This document shows, in pieces, positions 17,278-25,524 of a stretch of DNA of 64,000 nucleotides. The stretch's first letter is position 1. Each line of letters begins with the position of its first letter. A model generated the notes under the pieces. The model was not told where the DNA came from. It ran no database searches and was given only the letters and a program-made list of their open reading frames with translations. The DNA is from Actinomadura violacea (GTDB taxonomy: Bacteria; Actinomycetota; Actinomycetes; Streptosporangiales; Streptosporangiaceae): positions 26,243 through 90,242 of the forward strand of contig NZ_JAGEPF010000040.1 of NCBI RefSeq assembly GCF_017573465.1, read 5' to 3'. The position numbers and the translations under genes are program-made.

Positions 17278-17891
17278 TTCTCAGGTGTCCCTTCGCTGGC
17301 TCGGTCGGCGGCGCGGCATCCTGGACAGCGGCCGGTGCGGGCCTCGGAGGTGAGCCGTGCGCGGACCTCCAGGCGGGCGCCTGCCGGGTCGTTGGCGGTC
17401 ACCTGGTAGATGGCCAGCGGGCTCAGGTGGACCTCCCACATTCCGGCGGCGGGCAGGATGCGCCACAGCGGCTCGCGCAGCAGCATCTGCCGGGCGTGCA
17501 GCGCGTTCCACTCGTAGGAGTGGGTGGGCGACCGCGAGCCGGCGCTGACGCCTTCGCTTTCGATTTCACGCCGCGCGGTGCAGTACGCGCAGGGCTGCGG
17601 GGTCCACCGTTCCTGGTACTGCCCGTCCTGGACGCTGAGGACGAATCGCAGGCGGCGCCCGTAGGCGTCGGTGTGCTCGGTCCGCGTCCGAGCCAGGACG
17701 AGCTCCCCGGCCGCGGCGGCGTCCAGGACGCGCTGGCGTGCGGCCCGGTAGGGCAGGGATTCGACACGTTCGACCTCGGCGACGTGCTCGGCGACGTGCT
17801 CGGTGCCGTGTTCGGTGCTGTGTTCGCGGGTGCGGTCGGCGGTGGAGTAGGTGATGGCGTCGTAGCGCATGCGGTGGGTGCTCGCCGTCAC
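17274..17891 (-). CDS. hypothetical protein with two CxxC motifs
   Basis: 205 aa. CAYC near residue 107 and CPGC near residue 189 could bind zinc. The N-terminal third has a short repeat of the type REHSTEHGTEHVAEHVAE. The GTG start is chosen because it overlaps the stop of the upstream gene (GTGA). Family not recognised; a nucleic-acid-binding role is a guess from the Cys pairs. Confidence 0.7.
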   Translation of the reverse strand: MTASTHRMRYDAITYSTADRTREHSTEHGTEHVAEHVAEVERVESLPYRAARQRVLDAAAAGELVLARTRTEHTDAYGRRLRFVLSVQDGQYQERWTPQPCAYCTARREIESEGVSAGSRSPTHSYEWNALHARQMLLREPLWRILPAAGMWEVHLSPLAIYQVTANDPAGARLEVRARLTSEARTGRCPGCRAADRASEGTPEK

Positions 17892-18598
17892 CGGCCCGCG
17901 CTCCTGCCTCGGCCCCCGCAGTCGTGGCGGGATTGGACGGTTTGGATGCGGCGGACGCTGAGCAGCACCTTGAACATTTTCTCCAGACCTCGGGTCGTGG
18001 TCTGGCTGCACTCGTGCGCGGCGGCGCGCAGGGCGGGCAGTTCAGATATCAGGTCGCTGATGTCGTCTGCCGCTTCTCTGGTGATCAGCTGGCGGAGCCG
18101 TTCCAGGGTCGCGCCGTAGCGGTGCACGGCGGGCCCGGCCGAGGCGGCAGGTTGGTCGAGGCGAACGGCCCGCGGGACGTTGTCCGTGGTGTCGGCGGCT
18201 GCGGCCAGTTCGGTGATGTCGATGGTGTTGGCGGCGAGGATGCCGGCGGGGACGTCGTACCGATCGGACTGGACGTGGACCAGGGGCCAGTGCGTCAGGA
18301 GGGAGAATCCCGTGCTGGCGCACGACAGCCAGACTAGGCCGTTGAGGCGTACCAGGTCGCCCACGCTCATCGAGCGTCGGGCCAGGCGGTAGTAGGCGCC
18401 GCTCAACGGGTCATCTCCGTTGCCGACCCGGTACGCGTGCTCGGCCAGGGCGTGGACGTCGGCCGGTTCATCGGCGGGCAGGGTGAAGGTGAACACCTTC
18501 CTGACCGGATGCTGCGGCTGGTAGCCGAGCAGGCCGGCGCATCGTGCGATGGAGTTCTCTGCGATGTTGTGGAAGATCTCGATCGTCGTGGTGTTCAT
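17888..18598 (-). CDS. hypothetical protein with RSMSVGDLV motif
   Basis: 236 aa. EHAYRVGNGDDPLSGAYYRLARRSMSVGDLVRLNGL matches a motif often seen in actinomycete plasmid and phage proteins (RSLSVGDVV-type). Residues 150-210 are helical and Arg-rich. First gene of a three-gene coupled unit (18598 to 17056). AGGAGTACATG precedes the start. Function unknown. Confidence 0.68.
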   Translation of the reverse strand: MNTTTIEIFHNIAENSIARCAGLLGYQPQHPVRKVFTFTLPADEPADVHALAEHAYRVGNGDDPLSGAYYRLARRSMSVGDLVRLNGLVWLSCASTGFSLLTHWPLVHVQSDRYDVPAGILAANTIDITELAAAADTTDNVPRAVRLDQPAASAGPAVHRYGATLERLRQLITREAADDISDLISELPALRAAAHECSQTTTRGLEKMFKVLLSVRRIQTVQSRHDCGGRGRSAGR

Positions 18599-18668
18599 GT
18601 ACTCCTCCGTCCCGCCCGTGGGCAGGGCTCGGTGCGGGGATTTTCGTGGTCGTGGACGGCCGTGGCCG

Positions 18669-18884
18669 TCAGGGGTTGCGGTGCGGGGCTCGAGGCGGGG
18701 TTGGTAGCAGGGTGAGGGTGCCCAGAGCGCCGGTCAGTTCCAGGAGCGCGGTGGCCTCCTCGGCGCGCAGGCCGTGGTCGATGAGCTGGTGGATGGCCTG
18801 GGCGCGGGAGAGCCCGGCGCTCTGTGTCGCCGGGGAGCGGGTGAGCCGGTACCGCTTGTCCGGGGTCGGGGTGATGGTGAGCAC
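18669..18884 (-). CDS. hypothetical protein, 71 aa
   Basis: A short beta start (MLTITPTPDKRYRL) followed by an HTH-like helical segment (LSRAQAIHQLIDHGLRAEEATALLEL). It could be a small DNA-binding or antitoxin-like protein, but no family is recognised. Confidence 0.6.
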   Translation of the reverse strand: MLTITPTPDKRYRLTRSPATQSAGLSRAQAIHQLIDHGLRAEEATALLELTGALGTLTLLPTPPRAPHRNP

Positions 18885-18941
18885 GACGAGTTCCTCCGGG
18901 CGTGCAGGCGGTCGGGAGAGCAGCCGGCGGGGGGATGCCGA

Positions 18942-18969
18942 CGGCCGGCGCGCCTCGGCGCGCCGGCCG
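18942..18969 (-). terminator. GC hairpin
   Basis: 13-bp complementary arms CGGCCGGCGCGCC / GGCGCGCCGGCCG nearly abutting, 16 bp after the stop of the 55-aa gene on the minus strand. Likely terminator or attenuator. Confidence 0.6.
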
Positions 18970-18984
18970 GTCCGTGCGGAAGGG

Positions 18985-19152
18985 TCAGATGTCGTCGGCG
19001 GCGTTGCGCCGGAGGGCTCGCCGCCAGGTCCTCGCCTCGCGGCGCTTGGCCTTGCGGAGCGCGTGACGCGTGGGGTTGTACGGGGTGTGCCCGGGGCAGC
19101 AGTACCAGGGCGCTGCGGTGACCTTCGCGCGGGTGCCGAGCATGTGCGGCAT
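18985..19152 (-). CDS. short basic protein, 55 aa
   Basis: Reads MPHMLGTRAKVTAAPWYCC then a PGHTPYNPTRHALRKAKRRE stretch and ends NAADDI. It is rich in Arg and Lys with one CC pair and His. GC3-rich codons, a clean start (AAGAGGA upstream) and a flanking hairpin on either side support it as a real gene. Very similar short PGHTPxNPTRHxxRKxxxR peptides are common in actinomycete mobile elements, from memory. Function unknown. Confidence 0.65.
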   Translation of the reverse strand: MPHMLGTRAKVTAAPWYCCPGHTPYNPTRHALRKAKRREARTWRRALRRNAADDI

Positions 19153-19193
19153 GGAGGCTGGCGTCCTCTTTTCTTGGAGGCGGTGGACGCGGG

Positions 19194-19220
19194 GGCCGGC
19201 CGGGGTGTGCCCGGCCGGCC
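19194..19220 (-). terminator. GC hairpin after CxxC gene
   Basis: GGCCGGCCGGG / CCCGGCCGGCC with a 5-nt loop, 10 bp after the stop at 19231 on the minus strand. Confidence 0.65.
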
Positions 19221-19230
19221 GGTGCTCGGG

Positions 19231-19428
19231 TCAGGCCGCGAGCAGGTCCTTGTGCCGGGGAGCCGGGGCGGTGTTCACGATGGCCTTGATCTCCGCCTCG
19301 ATGCAGACGTTGTCGACCCAGCCGAGTCCCGGGATCTGGGTCATGACGTCGTAGGTGGAGGTGAGTCCGCAGACGGGGCAGGTGGTGATGTCGGTCGGCT
19401 GGGGGAGGTAGTCCAGGCTCAGCTGCAT
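19231..19428 (-). CDS. small zinc-binding-like protein, 65 aa
   Basis: Start MQLSLDYLPQ with AAGGAA upstream. A CPVCG motif at residues 17-21 and a second Cys (NVC) suggest partial metal binding; the C terminus is helical. Long palindrome A begins 35 bp upstream of this start, so its expression may depend on that element. Confidence 0.65.
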   Translation of the reverse strand: MQLSLDYLPQPTDITTCPVCGLTSTYDVMTQIPGLGWVDNVCIEAEIKAIVNTAPAPRHKDLLAA

Positions 19429-19462
19429 CGCGCGTTCCTTCCGGTGGGCGGGGCCGCTTGTG

Positions 19463-19701
19463 CCCCGCGTGGTGTTTCCGACGCGAAGGCCACAAGCGGA
19501 TCCGGCCACGGGCGGCGACTTCCAGCCAGGGCCGCGAAGATGTTTTCGGCGGGGCGGTTGGGCACGCCCTGCTGGCTGAACCGAAAAGATCTTCGCGGCC
19601 CGGTCGCCGCTGCCGCGCCGCGTGCTGTGCGGGATGGCCGACCACAGGTCGCCGCCCGCGGCCGGATCTGCTTTGCTCGTAGCGACGGAAGCGCCGCGGG
19701 G
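19463..19701. repeat. long imperfect palindrome A (G-G mismatch family)
   Basis: Central hairpin arms 19529-19549 and 19581-19601 pair at 20 of 21 positions; the exception is G-G next to the TTTTC/GAAAA core. Second arms 19499-19519 and 19648-19668 pair at 20 of 21. Outer arms continue with gaps to 19463 (CCCCGCG) and 19701 (CGCGGGG). An alternative pairing exists because GTCGCCGC occurs twice on the right (19603 and 19648). Fills most of the gene-free stretch 19429-19961; no gene is supported there. Confidence 0.85.
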
Positions 19702-19961
19702 GACATGTGGCCGTGTCCGCTGGAGACGCGCGGTGCGGTGAGGCTGGACTGGCTCCCTTCAGACGGCCGGGATCACCCCTGTCCCGGCTGCGGGGTCACC
19801 GGCGGCTTCGGTGCCATGGCCCGGAGCACGCGAGGAGGCTGGGCGACACTGCAGCGAGGTGGTCCAGGCCGAGGGGGACGGTGTCCCGGTTACGCGGCGC
19901 AAGGCCGGTTGCCGGGTGGCTCAGCCGCCGGGTGGCGGGCAGGGTCCGGCCGGGTCGCGCG

Positions 19962-20651
19962 TCACCGTGTGGTGTCGCCGGGATGACCGGTGAAGTCCCA
20001 CAGGGTGCGGCGCCGCCAGCGGTGCCAGGTTCGGCCACTGGCCTTGGTCTCGGTTTCGTCGGCCAGCTCGTACAGTTCAGTGGGCAGGCTGGTGTTGGCC
20101 GCGTAGCCCAGTACCCGGGCGGCCTCGGTGCTGCCGACCAGTTCGTCGGGATCGCCGGTGAGGTCCAGGACGCGCGCGCCGGTCGCGTTGCGAGTGCCGG
20201 TGGGCGGTCCGCCGCCGCGGCGGGTACCGCGGTCGTCGGCGAACGCCCATGCGGTCGATCGCCGCCATTTGCGGCGCGGCCGTTTGCCGGGTTTCTCCTC
20301 GACTTCGTCGGCGATCGCCAGCAGGGCGTCGGGGAGTTTGTGGCTGCGGTAGCCCAGGACGCGGCGGACCTCGGCGGCGGTGAGCAGGTCCTGGGGATCG
20401 CCGCTACGGTCGACGGCGGTCAGGCGCTCCTGCTTGGCCCTCTGCTGGGCGGTGAGGAAGGCGTCGATGTCCTGCGACCACCACCAGCGCCGCGTCGGCT
20501 CACCGGTCGTCTCCGCCGGGATCGGGGCGGGGAACCCGTTGCCGGGACGGTCGCCGTTCCAGCGGTCCACCGTCGGCAGGGCGGCGCCGGCTCGCTCGGC
20601 GACGCCGGTGCGATCCAGCGCCAGTCGGCCGTTGATGTTGCGGGTGGCCAT
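19962..20651 (-). CDS. protein with repeated AlpA/MerR-like winged-helix units
   Basis: 229 aa. Two clear internal repeats: residues about 82-142 (DPQDLLTAAEVRRVLGY, LPDALLAIADE, KWRRSTAWAFADDRG) and about 165-225 (DPDELVGSTEAARVLGY, LPTELYELADE, RWRRRTLWDFTGHPG). The N terminus (NINGRLALDRTGVAERAGAALPTVDRW) looks like a third, divergent unit. Each resembles the small winged helix of excisionase/AlpA proteins, so this is probably a DNA-binding protein with several modules. AAGGG precedes the ATG. Possible roles: recombination directionality or plasmid gene control. Confidence 0.72.
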   Translation of the reverse strand: MATRNINGRLALDRTGVAERAGAALPTVDRWNGDRPGNGFPAPIPAETTGEPTRRWWWSQDIDAFLTAQQRAKQERLTAVDRSGDPQDLLTAAEVRRVLGYRSHKLPDALLAIADEVEEKPGKRPRRKWRRSTAWAFADDRGTRRGGGPPTGTRNATGARVLDLTGDPDELVGSTEAARVLGYAANTSLPTELYELADETETKASGRTWHRWRRRTLWDFTGHPGDTTR

Positions 20652-20766
20652 CGCGGTTGCCCTTCGCCTGCTGGTGGGAGCCGGTACTGGTCGGGGGGAT
20701 GTCTAGGATGGGCGCCACGGTTCTGGCTGCGGGCCGCCCTTCGCGCCCCGGGCCGGTCAGAGCCCA

Positions 20767-20827
20767 GACGGCCGGCGGACGTTGCGAACCCCTTGCCTGG
20801 GGAGTCCGCCGGCCGTCGTGCTGTCGG
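20767..20827 (-). terminator. hairpin after 135-aa gene
   Basis: Perfect 14-bp stem GACGGCCGGCGGAC / GTCCGCCGGCCGTC, with an inner CCCC/GGGG pairing in the loop, 24 bp past the stop at 20852 on the minus strand. Confidence 0.65.
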
Positions 20828-20851
20828 GCGGGGTGACGGTCCTGGAACGGC

Positions 20852-21259
20852 TCAGGGGTGTTCGTCGTCGAGCAGATCCCGCAGGACCTGGTGGGCGCTG
20901 GCCTGCAGCAGCATCGGGTCGGTCTCGGGCATGTGCACGGCCAGGTACCACAGCGCGCCGATGACCCGCCCGGCGGCTTCGGTGAAGGCGGCCGCGTCGA
21001 CCTGCTCGGGGGAAACGTCCAGGTCGTCTGGTCCGTGGCCGAGCTGACCGGTGACCGAGTCGACCGCGTGCCGCTGGACGGCGCGGGCCAGCAGCATCTC
21101 TGGGTGGTCGACGACGCCGGCGTAGCTCAGCAGTCCGGTCAGAAGCCGGGAGAGGCGGTCGGGTCCGTCGCCGGGGTCGAACGCGGCGAGGGCGCGCTCG
21201 ACCTTGGTCAGCAGTTCGGGAGAGTCGCTGGGATCGGGTTGGCGGGCGGATGCGGGCAC
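20852..21259 (-). CDS. hypothetical helical protein, 135 aa
   Basis: All-helical, Leu/Ala-rich with an acidic C terminus (LRDLLDDEHP). GTG start with AAGGAA upstream. The promoter-like 17-mer at 21305-21321 lies 45 bp before it, identical to the one before the SSB-like gene at 15937, so the two may be co-regulated. Family not recognised. Confidence 0.65.
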   Translation of the reverse strand: MPASARQPDPSDSPELLTKVERALAAFDPGDGPDRLSRLLTGLLSYAGVVDHPEMLLARAVQRHAVDSVTGQLGHGPDDLDVSPEQVDAAAFTEAAGRVIGALWYLAVHMPETDPMLLQASAHQVLRDLLDDEHP

Positions 21260-21304
21260 GGCGGTGGTTCCTTCGCGGTTGTTGGGGCTTGCAGGCTGCG
21301 AACT

Positions 21305-21321
21305 GCACTTATAACTATACC
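21305..21321 (-). promoter_or_regulatory. AT-rich 17-mer, copy 2, probable promoter
   Basis: Same minus-strand sequence GGTATAGTTATAAGTGC as at 15989-16005, 45 bp before the GTG start of the 135-aa gene. Flanking bases differ between the copies, so the 17-mer itself is what is conserved. Confidence 0.6.
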
Positions 21322-21380
21322 CCTTTTATTGATCGGGTGGGCCCTGTGGGCGGAGAGATTCGGGGAACCCTCCGCGCCTG

Positions 21381-21578
21381 TCAGCAGGCGCAGTGCGGCT
21401 CGCTGAGGATCACCTCTAGCGGCCCGTCGAGGGGGATCTGCTCGGCGTGAAGCTCGGCGTTCTCTATCCAGTCTCGTACCTCGTCAATCGCCTCGGCTGC
21501 CGATTGTGCCCGGACCACGAATGCCCTGCGGTCCCCCAGCTCGTAGTTGTCGGTGCGGTGAAGCAGCCAGATGCTCAT
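21381..21578 (-). CDS. hypothetical protein, 65 aa
   Basis: Compact alpha/beta protein (SIWLLHRTDNYELGDRRAFVVRAQSAAEAIDEVRDWI) ending in a His-Cys-Ala-Cys tail. AAGGAATC upstream of the ATG. The strand-helix-strand pattern resembles small double-psi or DUF-type phage proteins; no family named. Confidence 0.65.
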   Translation of the reverse strand: MSIWLLHRTDNYELGDRRAFVVRAQSAAEAIDEVRDWIENAELHAEQIPLDGPLEVILSEPHCAC

Positions 21579-21702
21579 TAGAGATTCCTTCCTGGTGCTG
21601 CGGATCCGCTCGGGTGAACCGGACGTTGCGGGAGGTGGCCGAAGCGGTTCCGGTGCACCCGGTGGGAGGGCGGCGGCCGGCGGGCGTTGTCCTGGCTGGG
21701 GG

Positions 21703-21978
21703 TCAGTCGCCGCGCGGTGGTTCGGCGGGGATCCGCCGGAGGCTGAGGGCGAAGCGGGCGGTGTAGCCGAACTGTTCGTCGGTCACCTGGAAGACGATGC
21801 CCTGGTCGGGCCCCTGGTCGGGCGGTTCCGCCTCCGGGGCCTGATCCGGCGTGTACGCCTGGACGTGGGTGCTGGGCAGTAGGGAGCGGTGGAGTTCGGC
21901 TACGAACCGGGCGTCGCCCAGGTGGCGGACGAGCGCATTCTGGACGGCATCGGTCCAGCGGAGGGGGTCGGCGGACAT
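21703..21978 (-). CDS. hypothetical protein, 91 aa
   Basis: Helical N terminus (DAVQNALVRHLGDARFVAELHRSLL) and a C-terminal strand region (GIVFQVTDEQFGYTARFALSLRRI) joined by a Pro/Asp/Gln linker. GAGAGGAGAT lies before the ATG at 21978. Family not recognised. Confidence 0.62.
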   Translation of the reverse strand: MSADPLRWTDAVQNALVRHLGDARFVAELHRSLLPSTHVQAYTPDQAPEAEPPDQGPDQGIVFQVTDEQFGYTARFALSLRRIPAEPPRGD

Positions 21979-22019
21979 GGGTGCATCTCCTCTCGCAACG
22001 GGCACCGAGCGGACGAGGA

Positions 22020-22049
22020 CCGAGGCCGCGGGAAGACCCGCGGCCTCGG
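22020..22049 (-). terminator. perfect hairpin
   Basis: CCGAGGCCGCGGG - AAGA - CCCGCGGCCTCGG, a 13-bp perfect stem 35 bp past the stop at 22084 on the minus strand and before the next start (21978). Confidence 0.7.
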
Positions 22050-22083
22050 CGAGGTGAAGGGCGGCGTGGGATGGACCGACCGG

Positions 22084-22371
22084 CTACGCCGCGGTGATGC
22101 GGGGCCTGGGCGCATGGCCTGGTCGGCCGTGCGCGGTGGAGTAGTGGTCGGCGGGGATGCGTACCGCGGTGGCCCGGCCCCGCCGGTAGCTGGTGGTGAA
22201 GCAGTGGCCGGCGGGCGTGCGCCGGACGATGGTCACCGTGCCGGGCCGGGCGTCCTCGGCGCTGACGTCGACGACGTAGTCCCAGCTGTCCCCGGTCCAG
22301 ACGGTCTGGGTCGGGCGGACCTCGCCCATCGAGGCGGGGATGGCGGTCGGAGGCTGGTGGTAGATCGGCAT
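22084..22371 (-). CDS. hypothetical protein, 95 aa
   Basis: Beta-rich: VWTGDSWDYVVDVSAED, TVTIVRRTPAGHCFTTSYRRG, AVRIPADHY. AAGGGA precedes the ATG at 22371. It stands alone between two perfect hairpins and therefore has its own transcript boundary. Function unknown. Confidence 0.62.
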   Translation of the reverse strand: MPIYHQPPTAIPASMGEVRPTQTVWTGDSWDYVVDVSAEDARPGTVTIVRRTPAGHCFTTSYRRGRATAVRIPADHYSTAHGRPGHAPRPRITAA

Positions 22372-22420
22372 GCGGGCGTCCCTTCCGCGGCTGGGATGGC
22401 TTCCTGATCGCCTGGGCCCC

Positions 22421-22454
22421 GCGGTGGGGACGGAGTCGGTTCCGTCCCCACCGC
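22421..22454 (-). terminator. perfect hairpin after SSB-like gene
   Basis: GCGGTGGGGACGGA / TCCGTCCCCACCGC with a 6-nt loop, 9 bp after the stop at 22464 on the minus strand. Confidence 0.72.
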
Positions 22455-22463
22455 AGGGTGCCG

Positions 22464-22904
22464 TCAGGCGGCCTGCGGGACGCTGTTGAGGTCGGGCAGC
22501 AGCGCGGGGACCAGCTCGTCGTTGCCGGGGGCGACGCCCCACAGCTCCGGGCGGGTCAGCGACCGGAACCCGATGATCGTGTACTTCATCATCGAGGAGG
22601 GCCGGGTGTTCTGCCGGTTGGTCTCGCGGGTGTAGGCGTAGGAGTCGATGTCGGCGACGACGACCTGCAGCCGCTCGTTCACCATCAGCTCGCAGTCGGC
22701 GATGCTGTTGGCGAGGTTGCCCTCGGTGGCGATGTAGACCCGCCGGGTGTGCTGGTTGATGAGCTTGACCCCGAGGGTGGCCTGCGGGACGTCCACCTCG
22801 AAGGTGAAGCCGGCGCGCTGCCAGGGGTTGCCCTTCACCGGGGTGATCTTGGGCGCGCCGGCGATCTGGCCGCGGACGGTGAAGGGGAACGAGAGCTCGA
22901 ACAT
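22464..22904 (-). CDS. SSB-like OB-fold protein
   Basis: 146 aa. FELSFPFTVRGQIAGAPKITPVKGNPWQRAGFTFEVDV, then LINQHTRRVYIATEGNLA and ERLQVVVADIDSYAYT follow the strand order of a single-stranded-DNA-binding OB fold, though sequence identity to canonical SSB is low. AAGGAG precedes the ATG. It has no acidic C-terminal tip. It is the second of three OB-fold proteins here. Palindrome B begins 60 bp upstream of its start. Confidence 0.65.
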   Translation of the reverse strand: MFELSFPFTVRGQIAGAPKITPVKGNPWQRAGFTFEVDVPQATLGVKLINQHTRRVYIATEGNLANSIADCELMVNERLQVVVADIDSYAYTRETNRQNTRPSSMMKYTIIGFRSLTRPELWGVAPGNDELVPALLPDLNSVPQAA

Positions 22905-22963
22905 GTGCTGCTCCTTGTCGGAGTGCGCCTGGCGGGATGGCCGCCTTTCTGGCGGCCGGGGGA

Positions 22964-23163
22964 TCCCGTTCCGGCTGGAGCAGACACAGCCGTGCGGAGG
23001 CCGGGGCGGCAACCGCGCGCCCTGCTCGGGGCCAAGATGTTTTCGCCGCTCTTGCGAAAAGATCTTGGCCCCGAGCAGGATGGCGGCCGGGGTCACGCAG
23101 GAGGCAAGCGCGTGGTTGCCGTTCCGGGTGCAGCGCGGCACAGTCGGCCCGGCCGGAACGGGA
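22964..23163. repeat. long imperfect palindrome B (G-G mismatch family)
   Basis: Central arms 23021-23045 and 23055-23079 pair at 24 of 25 positions around a 9-nt loop; the single mismatch is G-G beside TTTTC/GAAAA. Flanking arms 23007-23020 and 23108-23121 pair at 13 of 14; outer arms 22964-22975 and 23152-23163 pair perfectly (12 bp). No gene is supported in 22905-23635; the remainder should hold the promoter of the plus-strand gene at 23636. Confidence 0.9.
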
Positions 23164-23635
23164 ACTTCGGCCGCCCGGAGGCGGTCGACCGTCAGGCGTG
23201 CTCGGGTCAAGGAGCAGGCCCTGTTCTCGGCTACCGGACCCTCTTCCGCTCGCGGCCGGATCGGCGGCGCGTTCGACCGGCACGGTCCGGTGAGGTGCCA
23301 GACGGTCACAGCGCACCGGACTCGTCGTGCGGCCCTGCACGCCCTTGCTGCGGATGAGAGGCCGGCGGGCGAGTGGTAGCGTGCGCCCTTCTGAGCAGAC
23401 ACAAAACGCAGGCGTGAGTCGGTCGATGCCAACAACGTGGCGTTTCCGAAAAGGTCACCGCTGGACATGGTTGCCCGGGGTGCTATCTCGCCCGGGGGGC
23501 AGCACTCGACTACCGTGTGGGTATTGACCCAGAGCGCCGATTACAATCCTGGTTTCAGCAGCCATATCTCACGTTGTCGGAGGGCGCGGTGGCCACTGAT
23601 CAAGCCGCTCTCGCCGCCGGGGAGAGGGTGTCCGC

Positions 23636-24145
23636 GTGACTGATGACCATTTGGCCGAGGAACTGGCACGCCGGGCTGCTTTGGACCAGGAGGTGCTGCA
23701 ACGGCGTTCCGCCGAGAAGGAGTCGACGCGCAAGAGCGGTGCAGGCGGGACCGGTGAGTGGGAGTTGGTCCGCCAGGACAACACCGAATGGTTGAAAGCG
23801 GTCATCGCCGAGCATGGTTGGCCGGGCCGGACGCTGGTGGGTGATCACGCGGCGGAGGCGGCCTGGCTGCTGGCGCAGCACTCCGACCAGCAGCCGGAGT
23901 TCCAGCGTCATTGCGTGCGTCTGCTGCGGCAGGCCGTCCAGGAGGATCAGGCGCCGGCCTGGTGTCTGGCGTATCTGGACGATCGGGTTCGTGTCGCCGA
24001 AGGCAGAACTCAGTTGTACGGAACCCAGTATCGCGATGGGGTGCCCTATCCGGTCGAAGACCCCGATGGGCTCGATGAACGTCGAGTAGCTGTTGGTCTG
24101 GAGCCGCACGCCGACTACGACCGTCTGATGCGGAAGTCCGGCTGA
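23636..24145 (+). CDS. DUF6624-like protein
   Basis: 169 aa. The C-terminal two thirds (DNTEWLKAVIAEHGWPGRTLVGDHAAEAAWLLAQH, then WCLAYLDDRVRVAEG and QLYGTQY) match the DUF6624 pattern I recall from Streptomyces. GTG start with GGGGAGAGGG upstream. One of the few plus-strand genes in the accessory region, between two RiPP-associated parts. Function unknown. Confidence 0.65.
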   Translation: MTDDHLAEELARRAALDQEVLQRRSAEKESTRKSGAGGTGEWELVRQDNTEWLKAVIAEHGWPGRTLVGDHAAEAAWLLAQHSDQQPEFQRHCVRLLRQAVQEDQAPAWCLAYLDDRVRVAEGRTQLYGTQYRDGVPYPVEDPDGLDERRVAVGLEPHADYDRLMRKSG

Positions 24146-24406
24146 TCAACGCCGGCGCGGCTTTGAGGAAGAACTGTCGAAGGTAGCCACCGACGTACGG
24201 TGACCGGCCCCTCGGCTGGGCCGGCATGCATGGCAGGAACGCCAGGCAGGCGCTCGCGGGTATGCCTACTGAAGGAACCCGGTGGCTTTGTGCGGTGACG
24301 GTCCGAGGCCGCCCCTTGCGACCTGCACGGCCATACGCATCGCATGGTGGCTGGTGTTGCTCACTCACAAGGCGCACGGCCGCGTGAGTGAGCAACAGCC
24401 TGGAGG

Positions 24407-25414
24407 CTACGGGAGAGGGGCGGGGAGACCGGTACCGGTCTCCAGGGGGCTCAGGAGGGGGCGGCGCTTGTCATACAGATGCGCGGCGATCGCGTCAGTG
24501 ATGGCAAGCCCGCATTTGATCTCCACGAACCCGTACATGCCGGAGGGGTTGCACTCCAGGAAGACCCATCCGTCAGGGCCATCGATGAAGTCGAACGCGC
24601 CGTACTCCAGGCCGTAGGAGCGCATGTACTTCAGCACCGATCGGGCGATGCCGGCGGGGACCTCGACCTGGTCGTAGGTCAGCTGGTCCTGAACCGGTCG
24701 CCAATCCAACTCGCCGTCCAGGTCGTCGCTGCCGTTCATGCGGACGGCGAACAGGTCCTCTCCCACGACGGTCAGCCGGATGCTGGGGCCGGGAATGACC
24801 TGCTGGAAGCTGGTGGCGGCACCGAGCTCGTCGGGGATGGCGGCCGGGTCGGCCCGGCGCGCGATCACCATGTTGTCGGGGTCAACGCCCTGGGCGTGGA
24901 AGGCTTTGGAGAGGACGTCGCGGCCGGAAGCCCAGGCACGGGCCTTGCGGCCTCCGGTGGTGATGACGGTGTCGGGGATGGCCATGCCGCATGCGGCGGC
25001 GGTGAGAAGCTGCCCGGGCTTGTCGTTGGCGATCTCGAATCGGCTCGGGTGATTGAGCCATCGCACCGGCAGCGTCTTCAGGACGCCGTACAGCGCCAGA
25101 CGGTCCTCGCGGGCGGCCCAGGCCCGTGCTGCGGGGTCGGTGATGGCCGGATGTCCGGCCGGAGGCGTGGGCCAGCGCCACAGCACCCCCACGACGTTCT
25201 CCAGCTGGGCCGTGTGGTGGTCGTCTCCGATCCTCCCCTGCCAGGCCATCCGGTCCTGGTCGAGGGTCACCTCCATGTGGAAAGGACCGGATCCGGGGTC
25301 CAGGCGCACGACGGGCACCCTGCGGCGGTGCAGGGCCGAGACGATCAGGTCGCTGGTGTGGTCGTCGCGGTCGGTGAGGATGAGGACGGTGTCGCTGGTG
25401 GGCGCGTGAGCCAT
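24407..25414 (-). CDS. ATP-grasp ribosomal peptide maturase (graspetide ligase)
   Basis: 335 aa, the usual size for TgmB-type ATP-grasp enzymes. An N-terminal pre-ATP-grasp fold (TVLILTDRDDHTSDLIVSALHRR) is followed by NDKPGQLLTAAACGMAIPDT, the nucleotide-binding central part (FAVRMNGSDDLDGELDWR), and the metal-binding ECNPSGMYGF near residue 288. These ligases form side-chain ester or amide rings from Thr/Ser/Lys to Asp/Glu in the precursor. AAGGAGAACG lies before the ATG. The precursor is the upstream gene, 110 bp away across a hairpin that may reduce ligase level. No transporter or methyltransferase follows. Confidence 0.88.
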   Translation of the reverse strand: MAHAPTSDTVLILTDRDDHTSDLIVSALHRRRVPVVRLDPGSGPFHMEVTLDQDRMAWQGRIGDDHHTAQLENVVGVLWRWPTPPAGHPAITDPAARAWAAREDRLALYGVLKTLPVRWLNHPSRFEIANDKPGQLLTAAACGMAIPDTVITTGGRKARAWASGRDVLSKAFHAQGVDPDNMVIARRADPAAIPDELGAATSFQQVIPGPSIRLTVVGEDLFAVRMNGSDDLDGELDWRPVQDQLTYDQVEVPAGIARSVLKYMRSYGLEYGAFDFIDGPDGWVFLECNPSGMYGFVEIKCGLAITDAIAAHLYDKRRPLLSPLETGTGLPAPLP

Positions 25415-25454
25415 CGTTCTCCTTCGGCTGGGGGTGAACCGGGCGCAGACCAAA

Positions 25455-25489
25455 GAGGCGGCCCGCAGCGGAGGGCTGCGGGCCGCCTC
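25455..25489 (-). terminator. perfect hairpin between precursor and ligase
   Basis: GAGGCGGCCCGCAGC / GCTGCGGGCCGCCTC with a 5-nt loop, 35 bp after the precursor stop. In RiPP operons such a hairpin often lets precursor mRNA exceed enzyme mRNA; here it could be an attenuator or a full terminator. Confidence 0.7.
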
Positions 25490-25524
25490 GAATCTCACTC
25501 AGTGGCGGACGCGGGAGTTACCGG

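Noticed and set aside
22084..23340. 418-codon frame through palindrome B
   Set aside because: Only the last 95 codons look coding; the rest crosses a long palindrome and reads the same way on both strands.
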